This document shows positions 1-9,051 of a DNA stretch of 29,443 nucleotides, piece after piece. The DNA is from JABMRP01 sp964444795 (GTDB taxonomy: Bacteria > Planctomycetota > Planctomycetia > Pirellulales > Thermoguttaceae), in assembly GCA_964444795.1 (NCBI GenBank), contig CAYUIQ010000094.1, positions 1 to 29,443 on the forward strand. The letters are read 5' to 3'. The notes beneath the pieces were generated by a model. It did no database searches. It saw only the letters and a list, made by a program, of their open reading frames with translations, and was not told where the DNA came from. A program made the position numbers and the translations under genes. Within the stretch, counting starts at the first letter, position 1. Each line of letters starts with the position of its first letter.

Positions 1-1997
1 AGCGTCGGATGGTGTGGCTGATGGTGGACGTCGACGTCGCGGGTGTGCTTGTCGGCGGCCACGAGCAGTCGCCACCATCGCGGGTGGAGCGTTCGGGCGT
101 ATTGCTGAGCCATGTGGTAGTCCATGTCGTACTTCATCCCCCACTGGCCCGAGGCCGCCTCGAAGTCCATCGACACGTCGCCAAAGTCCATCCAGCCAAA
201 GAACTGGTTTTCTTCGCGGCGGCTCAGCAGACTGGCTTGCAGGGGCGTGCCCTGGGGAACGATTCCGATCGTGGAGAAGTTGCGGATTTCATAATCGCGG
301 TAATTCGCTACGTCGGTGGGATGAAGGTATCCCAAGGCCCGAGTTTTCGCAAACCAATGCGGCGTCGGCTCCAATCGCAGCGGATCGGTGAAGCCGGCGA
401 CCACCGCCTTGTTTCCGTCCTTCGTGGGGTCGTCGGCGTGAAAAGAGAACAGGATCTCATGGGTCTTGTGTTCGCCGCTGCGGAACGAATAATCGCCCGC
501 CCAGCGGCCGGGAAAAAGACCGATCTCAATCGAACCGTCCTTTTCGGCGGTAAGCGACTTGGGAAAGTTCTGCCAGAAGTCCTGCACGCCGACCGTCAAG
601 CCGCCGCCTTCAGCCGAGAGGTCCAGCCACCCCAAGGCCCGGTCGCCCCGGTCGACCGGTACTCCGTCTCGTTCGACGCGGTAGCCACGGAACGTGACGT
701 AGCTGTTGGGCCGCGGATGGTATTTAGGGTCTCGGTACCGATCCCAAAACTCGCCGCCGCTGGAATCCTGATAGAGTTCCAGTCGCCGCTGGAGCGATTC
801 GGCCATCGGCGGGCGATCGGCGGCGCCTCCGAGACAGACGCGTTGCTTCGAGCCCGAGACGGGCGACAGTTGCAGAACCATTTCGTCGAAGAAGACGCAA
901 TTGACCCCACCGATATCGGCGTTACGGGCGTTGCCGGTCGGGGTGCGGCCGCCGTGGTCGTTGTTTTCCAGTGTCAATGCCAATTTCACCCGCCCGCTGC
1001 CGGCATAAAAATGATACCAGGCCGTGTATTCCAGCACCGGTGCGGTGGCCGGGCCAAAGGAACCTCGCAAGCGAATCACGCTCCGTAGCGGACCTCGTTC
1101 CAATACGCGCGTGTCGTACACGCCTTCGGTGGCGAAGGAACTGCCGCCGGGGATCGTGCGAAACGTGTACACGTCTCCCTGCCTCGGATGGGCGTACTGC
1201 AACCAGGCATCCTTCGGAATCGAGATGGCGCGGTTGGTGGCGGTGAAATCCTCCAGGTAGGCGCCCTTGCCTACGAGCCCCGACTTAGCCCCGGTCACCT
1301 GGTACTGGCGATCCGACGTGAAACGCAATGTGTAGTCTTCGATTCCGGCGTTACCGGAATTCTTGACGTAGATCAGGTGCGAACGGCCTCGATTGGCCGG
1401 ATCGGGGACCGCCCGGGTGACCGTCGGCCGAAGTTTTCGCACGAAAGCCCCGCGCTCCGACACGGCCGACGAGGGCTTGGAGAGCACAACGCTTCCGTCT
1501 TGGAGCCGGACTTCCTCGAACAGGCTGAACGTCCGCTTACTGATCCGAAACGTGGCCGCCCCGGTCCTCATGGTATATGCGTCATTGTCTTCGCGAACTT
1601 GGATCGTATGGGGCGCTCCGGCGCGCGTCGAGACGCCGTTGCCGTATTCCAGCGTGTAGTCCTGTCGCCCGTGGGCCTCGACGTCGGCCTGGAAGTCCAC
1701 CAGCAGCCAGCGAATGCTCTCGTCCGGACGCCACAGTCCGGCCGCGCGAAACTGAGCGGGAATCTCCCGGCCGTCGCGCAACAGGCGAACGTTCTCGATC
1801 CGCTCCAACGCACCTTTCGGAAGTGGGATGCCCGCGGTGACCGGTTCGCCGACACGCTCGACGCCGGTCCGCTCGACGATCCTTAGCCCAACGCGCGTGG
1901 CCGCTGACAGTGGAGCCGCCGAAAACATCAGCAAGGTGCAGCCCCAAACAATCAGAAGGTAACGTTCCAGGCACTCTGAGACTCGATACCTTCGCAT
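1..1997 (-). CDS. Exo-rhamnogalacturonan lyase-like secreted protein (PcRGLX/PL26 type), 3' end outside window
   Basis: The minus-strand frame opens at ATG 1997 and stays open to the left edge, about 665 codons, so the C-terminus is missing. A purine-rich ribosome binding site (GGAGGGAGAG) lies just upstream. The first ~35 residues are a signal peptide (basic MRRYR start, hydrophobic core, then PLSAA), so the product is exported. The next part has the features of the first PcRGLX domain: GEPVTAGIPLPKGAL, then LLRDGREIPAQF, then PDESIRWLLVDFQADV. The last visible part, with FGWMDFGD and ADKHTRDVDVHH, fits the start of the catalytic helical region. Family members cleave the rhamnogalacturonan-I backbone from a chain end by beta-elimination, which suits the neighbouring rhamnosidase-like and arabinofuranosidase genes. 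It is downstream of the GH-A hydrolase gene in the same direction (128-bp gap). The fold family is fairly secure; lyase activity is inferred. Confidence 0.75.
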   Translation of the reverse strand, partial: MRRYRVSECLERYLLIVWGCTLLMFSAAPLSAATRVGLRIVERTGVERVGEPVTAGIPLPKGALERIENVRLLRDGREIPAQFRAAGLWRPDESIRWLLVDFQADVEAHGRQDYTLEYGNGVSTRAGAPHTIQVREDNDAYTMRTGAATFRISKRTFSLFEEVRLQDGSVVLSKPSSAVSERGAFVRKLRPTVTRAVPDPANRGRSHLIYVKNSGNAGIEDYTLRFTSDRQYQVTGAKSGLVGKGAYLEDFTATNRAISIPKDAWLQYAHPRQGDVYTFRTIPGGSSFATEGVYDTRVLERGPLRSVIRLRGSFGPATAPVLEYTAWYHFYAGSGRVKLALTLENNDHGGRTPTGNARNADIGGVNCVFFDEMVLQLSPVSGSKQRVCLGGAADRPPMAESLQRRLELYQDSSGGEFWDRYRDPKYHPRPNSYVTFRGYRVERDGVPVDRGDRALGWLDLSAEGGGLTVGVQDFWQNFPKSLTAEKDGSIEIGLFPGRWAGDYSFRSGEHKTHEILFSFHADDPTKDGNKAVVAGFTDPLRLEPTPHWFAKTRALGYLHPTDVANYRDYEIRNFSTIGIVPQGTPLQASLLSRREENQFFGWMDFGDVSMDFEAASGQWGMKYDMDYHMAQQYARTLHPRWWRLLVAADKHTRDVDVHHQPHHPT

Positions 1998-2125
1998 TTC
2001 TCTCCCTCCAAGCTTTGGCCTTGATGCCGTCAAGTCGGGCCGAGTGCATTTTGGTTTGCGGTCAATGGTTTGTCAACTTGGCGACACGGTCTGCAATTCA
2101 AAACACGAAGCACGAAAACAGAACT

Positions 2126-4222
2126 TCACCGCCTCCCAATCTTCAATCCCCGCCCTGCCAGGTAGACCGGGCTCTCCGTCAGTTCGATCGAATCGGATAC
2201 GGGACGCGTGGCGCCCATGAGATCGACGATCGTTTCCAACTGCCCGGAGAGAGCGACTCGTTGCGAACGGGCCTCCGTCCACGCCACCACGACGTCGTCG
2301 CCGTCCGGCCGGCGATACCAGGCGGTGAAGACCGATCCGTCGCGGCGCAACTCGCAGAAGTCGGTCTGGCCCGTCATGCGGATGAAGACGCTCATCGCCA
2401 CGACGCCCGGCTTGGGAGCGCAATGATACGTCTGGTGCCGAATCAAGCCGAAATTGTGCTCGTTGTAGTCGCGTCTCGTGCCGTCGTCCTTGAAGTCGTA
2501 CCAGAAGACCTTCTCCACCACGCCGGTCGATTGCAGCAACGCCAGCGTGCGGACACAATATCGAGCCTGAACCCACTCGTCGCTGCCGCCGGAAGTGCGG
2601 TGCGTCGGCCAGCCGATCTCCGTCACCCAGGCCGGCCGGCGAGCCCCGGATCCCTGGACTTGCTGGGCGATTCGTTTCACTTCACCTACCAGATCCGATG
2701 GCTCCGGTGCGCGGGGATAGCGATAGGGATGGATCGACCAGGCGTCCATGGAGTCGACGCCCGCCGTGTCCAGAGCGCGTACGATGTTGTCCGCGCAATC
2801 CGGCCCGTACTCGCCGCCGATCCCGACGATGGTCAGATTGGCAAAGGCCTGCTTCACCGCCGCGTAGGTCGGTTTCAGCAAACGGCCGTACGCCTCCGGG
2901 CCGTGATCGCCCGGTCGTCCTCGCATTCCACAGCCCCCGATCCACTCGTTCCATACCTCGAACATCGCCACCGTGCCACGCGTCTGCCGGGCCAGATCGA
3001 CGGCGTAGGCGGCAAACGCGGCAACGGCCTCGGGTGAATTGGGAAAGCCGTCGTCATCGTAATGCGGATTGTTGTAGTCGAAGATGATCAACGGCCGCAT
3101 CTTCAACTCGGCCGCTCGCTTCAGATACGCGGCGGCATGCGGGGGCATCTCATACCGGCCCTTCTGCGTTTCGTAGGAGCGCCAGGAGATCTCGTCGCGA
3201 AACTGGTCGATTCCGTATCGCCGCATGAGATCCATGCTGGGAAGCGGGTAGTTGTTCTGGCCGTAATGGCTCCCGACTCCGACAAAGTCGGATCGCGAGG
3301 CTTCCTCGCCCTCGGGCAATGCGGCGCAACAGAACAACTGGGCCTCTATCGGTTCGCCATCGCGGAGTAATTCCAGCCGGCACGCGAAGTAGCCGGGTTG
3401 TTCCAACACGAATCGTGCCTCGGTACCGGCCGCCGGTCCTTCGCCCTCGGCCAGTGTCCGGCCCCAGAAGTCGTCCAAGCTCCAGCGGATGCGGTCGCCC
3501 TGTCCGGTGGCTCGCAGCAAGACCGACTCGCCGACGGCATACAGATTACCGAAGCGACCGTCTTGTGTTTCCACGGTCATCGTACGGGGCAGTGTTCGGG
3601 GGCGAAGCAGCGCGACCTCGTCGATCCACAACGAGCCTTCACCAACATAACCGCGCTTCGGCCGGTCCAGACAGATCCCAACCAGACGACAAGGATAGTC
3701 GCGACGCCGGTTGCCGTCGCCGCCCCACGACGTACTTGGGCCGTCCAGCGACCCGGCAATAAACTGCCAGCCCGGCTGGCTACTGGAGAGAAGTTCGACC
3801 TGATGCGTTTCTCCGCTGGCGTCCACGATCCGCGGCCTCGTGGGGAAGCCCGTGCCGTCGTGGTTCAGCCAGAAGCCGAAGGCGTAGCCGGCTTTGGGGA
3901 TTTCCAGCGGCGTATTGACAAGGATGTACTCGTACTCGGGTTTCCCCACGAAATCATAATCCACTCGCAAGGCCGCTCGACCACCGTGTCGCATGGCCGC
4001 GTCCCGGGCAAGACGGCATGTTGCGTTCTGGCCGCCGCCTGCTGCTTGCCATGCAACCATGGGGGCTTCGAAATCGTCCACGGACCTCGTTACGTCGAAC
4101 ATGGCTTGGGGCGGCAGGTCCGCGGGAACGCAGGTCACGGTTTGCCATGGGGCCGCCGCGCAAGGAATTCGCGGGACACACGCCAGGAGTAGCCCAAATC
4201 GAACGAGGCCGACGTACTTCAT
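2126..4222 (-). CDS. Secreted clan GH-A glycoside hydrolase (GH39/GH5-like) with N-terminal beta-sandwich domains
   Basis: 698 residues. I place the start at ATG 4222 (MKYVGLVRF), which begins a normal signal peptide ending near PCAAA. The frame continues upstream, but that stretch is not signal-peptide-like and would overlap the preceding gene. GGAG lies about 10 nt before the ATG. Residues ~40-190 (VDDFEAP, later LWIDEVALL) look like a carbohydrate-binding jelly roll. Residues ~311-640 are a TIM barrel: DQFRDEISW, then FEVWNEW with E426 as likely acid/base, then WVTEIGWPT with E535 as likely nucleophile. The C-terminal ~60 residues look like a small beta domain. Such enzymes are retaining hydrolases; the substrate cannot be read from the sequence, but the context suggests a pectic oligosaccharide. 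The gene starts 24 bp after the stop of the GH106-like gene, so the two are probably cotranscribed. Confidence 0.8.
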   Translation of the reverse strand: MKYVGLVRFGLLLACVPRIPCAAAPWQTVTCVPADLPPQAMFDVTRSVDDFEAPMVAWQAAGGGQNATCRLARDAAMRHGGRAALRVDYDFVGKPEYEYILVNTPLEIPKAGYAFGFWLNHDGTGFPTRPRIVDASGETHQVELLSSSQPGWQFIAGSLDGPSTSWGGDGNRRRDYPCRLVGICLDRPKRGYVGEGSLWIDEVALLRPRTLPRTMTVETQDGRFGNLYAVGESVLLRATGQGDRIRWSLDDFWGRTLAEGEGPAAGTEARFVLEQPGYFACRLELLRDGEPIEAQLFCCAALPEGEEASRSDFVGVGSHYGQNNYPLPSMDLMRRYGIDQFRDEISWRSYETQKGRYEMPPHAAAYLKRAAELKMRPLIIFDYNNPHYDDDGFPNSPEAVAAFAAYAVDLARQTRGTVAMFEVWNEWIGGCGMRGRPGDHGPEAYGRLLKPTYAAVKQAFANLTIVGIGGEYGPDCADNIVRALDTAGVDSMDAWSIHPYRYPRAPEPSDLVGEVKRIAQQVQGSGARRPAWVTEIGWPTHRTSGGSDEWVQARYCVRTLALLQSTGVVEKVFWYDFKDDGTRRDYNEHNFGLIRHQTYHCAPKPGVVAMSVFIRMTGQTDFCELRRDGSVFTAWYRRPDGDDVVVAWTEARSQRVALSGQLETIVDLMGATRPVSDSIELTESPVYLAGRGLKIGRR

Positions 4223-4245
4223 GAGGATAAGTCTCCGGTGGCTTG

Positions 4246-6297
4246 CTACTTGGCACTCGATTGTCCAACAAGTAATCGAGTCTGCCGGGCTTTCAGGACC
4301 AGCGGGATATCGCCTTTCTCGTTGATCTCGGCTCTCTTGATCGCGCCCGTGGCCGGGTCGAGAGACAACCAATCGCCGGACACGGGGACCCAGAGCCGTC
4401 CCTCATAGGCCTGGCTGCCCACATTGACAACCAGCACGATTTCTCGTCCGTCGCGAGTGAATCGCCCCAAGACGATCCGCGGAGACGCGGGCACAATTCC
4501 CGCCGCGGGTTGCAGTGCAGTGGTCAGTGTTTCGGTCGAGCCCGCGGCGTCGCCGTCGCGTAACACGCGGCCGCCTGCCAGCGAGAAGCGATTGACAACC
4601 GCCGCCGCCGACGGGGGTAAATCGACGCCGGCGGGCAAGACCACCGATCCATAGCGTCGGCCTCCGATGGACAGCGTGCCGTCGGTTTCAGCGTCGGCTT
4701 GCTCCAGGTTCTCGTGATCGATCAAGGTGAAGGGGATCTGGCTGCGCTGCAACATTTGCCCCATTCGCAGGGTCGATGCGACCAGTTGCCGAGCCGCGGG
4801 TGACTGTGAGTCCAGTTTCAAAGGTTCGGCGACCGGCACGTATTCGGCCCACAAGTCGTAGATGGGGTAGTACAGCAGCACCTTGGGGATCGGCGTGGCC
4901 TCCTTCAGTACGGCATTGAGGCGGCCGACGAAATTGCAGTATGCGCGATAGTCGTCGGCAGAACGGTCTCCCATGCCGTAATACAACGTGAATTCGGTCA
5001 CGTCCCAGGCCGCTTGCCAGGCGGCGGTGGCCTGCATTTCATCAAGCCCCACCGGTCCCCGCCCGCCCATCTTCTGGCTGAAGTCACTGACCTCGGTCAT
5101 CACTCGACGTCGTCCGCCCAGCCGCGCTGCCGATGCGGGCAGGGCCGCGGTCAGCCAGCCGTTGTGAATCACCGCTTCCGGGTTCGAGTTCAGCATGTCC
5201 AGCCCCGGAATATGCATGCGCCCCAGCACTTTCAGCCCGTTGCCCTCCAGCGGCACATGGTGGAGCAGCGTCTCCTCCCATAGACTGTGCCCCGAGAAAG
5301 CAACGCGATGCCGTTGACACCAGCGCTCCAACTGGCCAAAGTATCGGTTGGTGAGGAGATCGGTAACCAACGACCAGAATTGCCGCCTCACCCGACGATC
5401 GTCGGGCGTGTCGCCGGCAAACAGGCTCCGGCGTTGCTTCAACAGATCGTCACCGTAACGTTCCTCGTAGCGCTCGGCCAAGTCGTAGCACCACGGCACG
5501 CGCGGCAAGCACTTGACGTTTGGGTCGACCGGGTCGACCACGGTCACTCGCTTGCGGGCGTCTTCGGGAATCTGCCCGATGTTGACTGCGATCAGAGAAG
5601 GTTCGTCAGTGAACATTGCCTGGATCGTGTTTCCGAAGAACGGTTCCAGCCGCTGCCAGTATTGCTCGTGCGTCTTCTCGACAAAGCAACCGACGGCGCG
5701 ATCATCGATCAGGTTTACGTAGCGACGAGCGGCATAGTAGTTGTTGCTGGCGTGGGTGTACTCGTATGCCGGGCGAACCAGAAAGGGATCTTCGCGACTT
5801 GCGTCCAGCGCCAGTTCCAAAGCCTGGTAGGCCGGATCTTCTTTTAGTACCAGCCCGCCGGCCGCGCCGCTGGGATAGCCCTTCTCGTCGTAGATCCATA
5901 CGATCAGGCCCAAGTCGCGACAGGCCTTGACTGCCGCCACCAACGTCTCCCAGTTCTCCTCCGATGTCATGTAGTCCTGAAAGTTCACGTTACAGACCAC
6001 GCCGCCCAGTCCATGGTCCCGGTAACGCTGCATCCCGGCGCGAGCGATGCGCCCCGGCCGACTGCCAGCGACCATCTGGTCGACGCCCTCCGGTTGCCCG
6101 CCCTGCAAGTCAATACCATGCACGATCTGCAGCGGTCGATGCCGCGGCCCGGGATTCTCCCACCCTTCTTGCCAGCCGGCTGGAAGCTCCGACACGGGTT
6201 GACCGGACGCCGTTTCGGCTACGATTAGCCAACTCAGTGACAGTGCAGCCCACAATGCGGCCCACAGTGCGTTTCTACGCCGTCGTCGTTTTATCAT
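4246..6297 (-). CDS. Secreted GH106-like glycoside hydrolase (alpha-L-rhamnosidase family-like)
   Basis: 683 residues with start ATG 6297. The N-terminus is very basic (MIKRRRRRN), then a hydrophobic stretch, then an export cleavage region near TASGQ. The TIM-barrel part carries IVWIYDEKGYPSGAAGG (residues ~132-148) and FTDEPS (229-234), both typical of GH106-type enzymes, followed by HSLWEE and VMTEVSDFSQ. A later segment (KVLLYYPIYDLWAEY) resembles the trimerisation-like domain of GH42 and GH106 relatives, and a small C-terminal beta domain follows. GH106 enzymes remove alpha-L-rhamnose from rhamnogalacturonan, matching the lyase two genes downstream. At 683 residues it is shorter than the canonical Bacteroides rhamnosidases, so it may be a divergent subfamily with another specificity. 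It leads the unit that continues to 2126 and probably to 1997, behind a good promoter at 6341-6369. Confidence 0.68.
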   Translation of the reverse strand: MIKRRRRRNALWAALWAALSLSWLIVAETASGQPVSELPAGWQEGWENPGPRHRPLQIVHGIDLQGGQPEGVDQMVAGSRPGRIARAGMQRYRDHGLGGVVCNVNFQDYMTSEENWETLVAAVKACRDLGLIVWIYDEKGYPSGAAGGLVLKEDPAYQALELALDASREDPFLVRPAYEYTHASNNYYAARRYVNLIDDRAVGCFVEKTHEQYWQRLEPFFGNTIQAMFTDEPSLIAVNIGQIPEDARKRVTVVDPVDPNVKCLPRVPWCYDLAERYEERYGDDLLKQRRSLFAGDTPDDRRVRRQFWSLVTDLLTNRYFGQLERWCQRHRVAFSGHSLWEETLLHHVPLEGNGLKVLGRMHIPGLDMLNSNPEAVIHNGWLTAALPASAARLGGRRRVMTEVSDFSQKMGGRGPVGLDEMQATAAWQAAWDVTEFTLYYGMGDRSADDYRAYCNFVGRLNAVLKEATPIPKVLLYYPIYDLWAEYVPVAEPLKLDSQSPAARQLVASTLRMGQMLQRSQIPFTLIDHENLEQADAETDGTLSIGGRRYGSVVLPAGVDLPPSAAAVVNRFSLAGGRVLRDGDAAGSTETLTTALQPAAGIVPASPRIVLGRFTRDGREIVLVVNVGSQAYEGRLWVPVSGDWLSLDPATGAIKRAEINEKGDIPLVLKARQTRLLVGQSSAK

Positions 6298-6340
6298 GGT
6301 CGGCCTTCAGGCAATCGAGTGCCACGTTCCCCAATGGCCG

Positions 6341-6369
6341 ATTATGGCATGCCCGGGGAGGGAAGGCAA
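6341..6369 (-). promoter_or_regulatory. Predicted sigma70-type promoter for the leftward hydrolase/lyase unit
   Basis: On the minus strand there is a -10 CATAAT (6341-6346), a 17-bp spacer and a -35 TTGCCT (6364-6369). The ATG of the GH106-like gene follows 44 bp after the -10. The spacing is ideal and the -10 differs from consensus by one base. This is pattern matching only. Confidence 0.42.
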
Positions 6370-6398
6370 TTGACATCGCCACTGCCAGCGAAATGACG
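6370..6398 (+). promoter_or_regulatory. Possible promoter for the rightward PQQ-like gene
   Basis: A perfect TTGACA (6370-6375) on the plus strand directly abuts the -35 of the leftward promoter. No convincing -10 lies 16-18 bp downstream (the bases are AATGAC-like), so the site is uncertain. If both are real, the two promoters fire back to back from one spot and could share a regulator. Confidence 0.2.
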
Positions 6399-6440
6399 AG
6401 GGACCGCGGCAAGTTGCTTCTGTCCGTTGCGGAAGATAGG

Positions 6441-7943
6441 ATGTCAGGGAGAAAGGTCGTGACATCCATGGTCTGGTTCAAGCCTATTTGGCTGTTGTGC
6501 GTGGTGTGTTGTCTGGTAGCATTGTCTGTCGCTGCGGAAGATACGTGTAATGGCTGGCGAGGCAACGGGACGGGGCTGTGGCCCGACGCAAAGCCGCCGC
6601 TCCAGTGGTATCGCCTTCCGCACGGTGCCATGGAGGGTCTGCGGGCCTGCGCGGACCGGCCGTCGGGAAAGAACGTAGCGGATGCGCCCCTGGTCGAAAA
6701 GGGACTGCTGCGAGACTGGCTGGTGATCGGGCCGTTCCTAGTCGGCGACTCTGTCGATGACTTCGATGATGCCCCGCTTGGCGATGAAACGGCTCTCGAG
6801 CCATCCGCAGACGGCATACGATTGGACGGCGAGCCGAATCGGCAGTGGCGACGGGCCGCGGCGCCGCCGGACGACCCGATGGTGTTCGGCACTGCGGAAC
6901 TGCCGTGGTTGGACGTCGCCAAGGTGGTCGGCATCAGCAGGCAAACATTGAATCATCAGAAGCATCCATCGCCGCGATTCGACGTGGAACTGAAACCCGG
7001 TTGGAACCGGCTGCTGCTGAAACTGAGTACGTCCAACCACGAGGGCGCGGCGGAAATGCGTGTCTGCCTTCGGATCATGGATCCTCCCGACGTGGCGTAC
7101 GAGAGCAAGAACATCTTGTGGATGACCGAGCTGCCGGCTCGCAGCACGTCCACGCCCATTATCGTAGGAAATCGCATCTTCTTGATGGCCGAGCCGGACG
7201 AATTGGTTTGCATCGACAAAGACGACGGCCGCGTGCTTTGGAAAGCAGCGAACAACTACTACCAGACGCTCACACCAGCCGAGCGTGCCAACAACCCGGC
7301 TCTGGCGGAACGGGTTGACCCGCTCGTTGCCCAACTCGAGCAAGAAACCGATCGAGCGCGTCGCACCGATTTGCGGCGCGCGATCCGCGAGACACTCGAT
7401 GAAATCGACGGCGATCGTTTCGCTATCCGGCCCGATGGTCATTTTGAATCGCATTTCGGCATCGTCGGCTTTACCATGCCCACGCCGGTGAGTGACGGGC
7501 AGCACGTTTACGTCTGGTGCGGCATGGGCGTGGCTGCCTGTTACGACCTGGACGGAAACCGCAAGTGGATCACGCGAGTGCCAACGGGCGACTTGAGCTA
7601 CGGTTCGTCGCCGGCGCTGGCAGACGGCGTGCTGGCGGTGTTCCTCAACCGACTGTACGGCCTGGATGCGGCAGCGGTAACTCGCCGCACGGTCACAATT
7701 GTTGGAATGTCGGCGCGAGCCAAGTTCCGTTACGGTGTCAGAGTATTCGATGGGTTGACAAATCATGAGAGAAGTGAGTCTGCCGATTCCGCGGAAGTAC
7801 TGGTGCGGTTCCTCCTATTCTGGCTGTGCAGACACGAACAGAGGAGAGGAAGCCGTACTGGTTTCACGGGGCTATCGGCCGGCCGGATGGCTCATGCTTC
7901 TGGGTGGTTGCTTGCTGGGAATTGCCTCAGCAACAGCCGATGA
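6441..7943 (+). pseudogene. PQQ/BamB-like beta-propeller protein, C-terminally broken
   Basis: The open frame runs 500 codons from ATG 6441 (GGAAG 5 nt upstream; ATG 6468 is an alternative) to a stop at 7943. The start gives a signal peptide (VWFKPIWLLCVVCCLVALSVAA). Then come the usual opening of planctomycete PQQ-like proteins (NGWRGNGTGLWPDAKPPLQW), a LLRDWLVIGPF segment, and propeller blades (TPIIVGNRIFL, then LVCIDKDDGRVLW). Around nucleotide 7672, after LYGLDAA, where one expects TGK.W and more blades, the sequence stops resembling the family. The remaining ~90 codons are low-quality and partly a shadow of the next gene's reading frame. Intact relatives normally have several more blades, so this copy looks truncated by a deletion or rearrangement. 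No other frame restores the blades. Confidence 0.7.
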
Positions 7944-8973
7944 AGGTCGCCCGGCGACCAAGCATCGCAATATCCGTGAAATACTCGGTGTGACGCACGT
8001 GGCCGGCAAGTACCACCTGACCGACAAGGAGTTCCTTGTCGAAGGAGTGGACCAAGTCCACGCCTTGGGGTCCCGGGTGATCAAGCTCTATCTGACGGTG
8101 CCGCCTCGACAGTATCCGTTCAACACCAAGTGGCCGCCGACGAAGACGCTCGTCGACTTAGCGAAGACGGCTCCCTATCGAACGGTGTTCGCGATGCCGT
8201 TTTCGACCTGCATTCTCACCACTTACGCCACCGGTCGACCCGATCATTATTGGATCCACGGCATCAGCGACGCGGAAGCAAGCGACGAGGCCGAGCAGTT
8301 CTACCAGTTGACGCGGCACTTGTTGGCCCAGCACCGCGACTCGGACAAGACCTTCATACTGCAGCATTGGGAAGGTGATTGGGCCGTCCGGGGATCGTTC
8401 GACCGCCAAAAAGACCCGACCGAAAAGGCATTCGCGGGAATGGTCCGATGGCTCAACGCCCGGCAAGCGGGCGTGGATCGAGCCCGGGCCGAAGTAGGGC
8501 AGCGCGGGGTCCGCGTGTTTCATGCGGCGGAAGTCAATCTCGTGCGGATCGCGTTGGACGAGGGGCGTCCGACGGTGACCGATCGTGTCTTGCCGCACAC
8601 GAACGTCGATCTCGTATCCTACTCCGCCTGGGAGACCCAAGAAGATCCGAAGCTGCTCCGCCGGGCTCTGGACTACATCGCCCAGCACGCGCCCGACCGA
8701 GAGCCGTTCGGCCGGCGGAACGTCTACCTCGGCGAATTCGGACTACCGGAGAACGATCGGACTGCCGACGACGTGCGTCGTGTCGTCGGCGGTGTGATCG
8801 ACACGGCCCTCGAATGGGGATGTCCCTACATCATCTATTGGCAGCTTTACTGCAACGAAGCCCGACGTCATCCGGTCCGCGAAAACGACGACGTCCGCGG
8901 CTTCTGGCTCATTCGCCCCGACGGCAGCAAGTCCCCCGTATGGCACGATCTGCGGCGGCGGCTCGGCGAGTGA
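7765..8973 (+). CDS. Secreted TIM-barrel hydrolase-like protein, family not recognised
   Basis: 402 residues from ATG 7765. The export signal lies inside the frame (SRGYRPAGWLMLLGGCLLGIA, then SATADE), so the true start is probably later. ATG 7894 leaves a signal without a basic n-region. A strong ribosome site (GAGGAGAGGA, 7841-7850) sits just before an in-frame CTG at 7858, which would give an ideal signal peptide but is a rare start codon. The mature part starts NIREILGVTH and alternates strands and helices like a (beta/alpha)8 barrel. Two well-placed acids stand out: E203 in LQHWEGDW and E324 in VYLGEFGLPEN, resembling the acid/base and nucleophile pair of retaining clan-A hydrolases. I cannot assign a GH family. 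It overlaps the tail of the broken PQQ-like frame and converges with the minus-strand gene ending at 9052. Confidence 0.65.
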   Translation: MREVSLPIPRKYWCGSSYSGCADTNRGEEAVLVSRGYRPAGWLMLLGGCLLGIASATADEGRPATKHRNIREILGVTHVAGKYHLTDKEFLVEGVDQVHALGSRVIKLYLTVPPRQYPFNTKWPPTKTLVDLAKTAPYRTVFAMPFSTCILTTYATGRPDHYWIHGISDAEASDEAEQFYQLTRHLLAQHRDSDKTFILQHWEGDWAVRGSFDRQKDPTEKAFAGMVRWLNARQAGVDRARAEVGQRGVRVFHAAEVNLVRIALDEGRPTVTDRVLPHTNVDLVSYSAWETQEDPKLLRRALDYIAQHAPDREPFGRRNVYLGEFGLPENDRTADDVRRVVGGVIDTALEWGCPYIIYWQLYCNEARRHPVRENDDVRGFWLIRPDGSKSPVWHDLRRRLGE

Positions 8974-9051
8974 CCGGCTGTTCTACTTCATCGCTCCGTG
9001 CGAACAGACTGGCTTCCCCTTGCTCCGCCCGGATCCTCACTCCCGCGACGA

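Noticed and set aside
9..1088. A 359-codon plus-strand frame at the left edge
   Set aside because: The opposite strand carries the rhamnogalacturonan lyase-like gene with signal peptide and family motifs, open to the edge.
6738..7766. A 342-codon minus-strand frame
   Set aside because: It is antisense to the PQQ-like propeller frame, which has a signal peptide and blade motifs.
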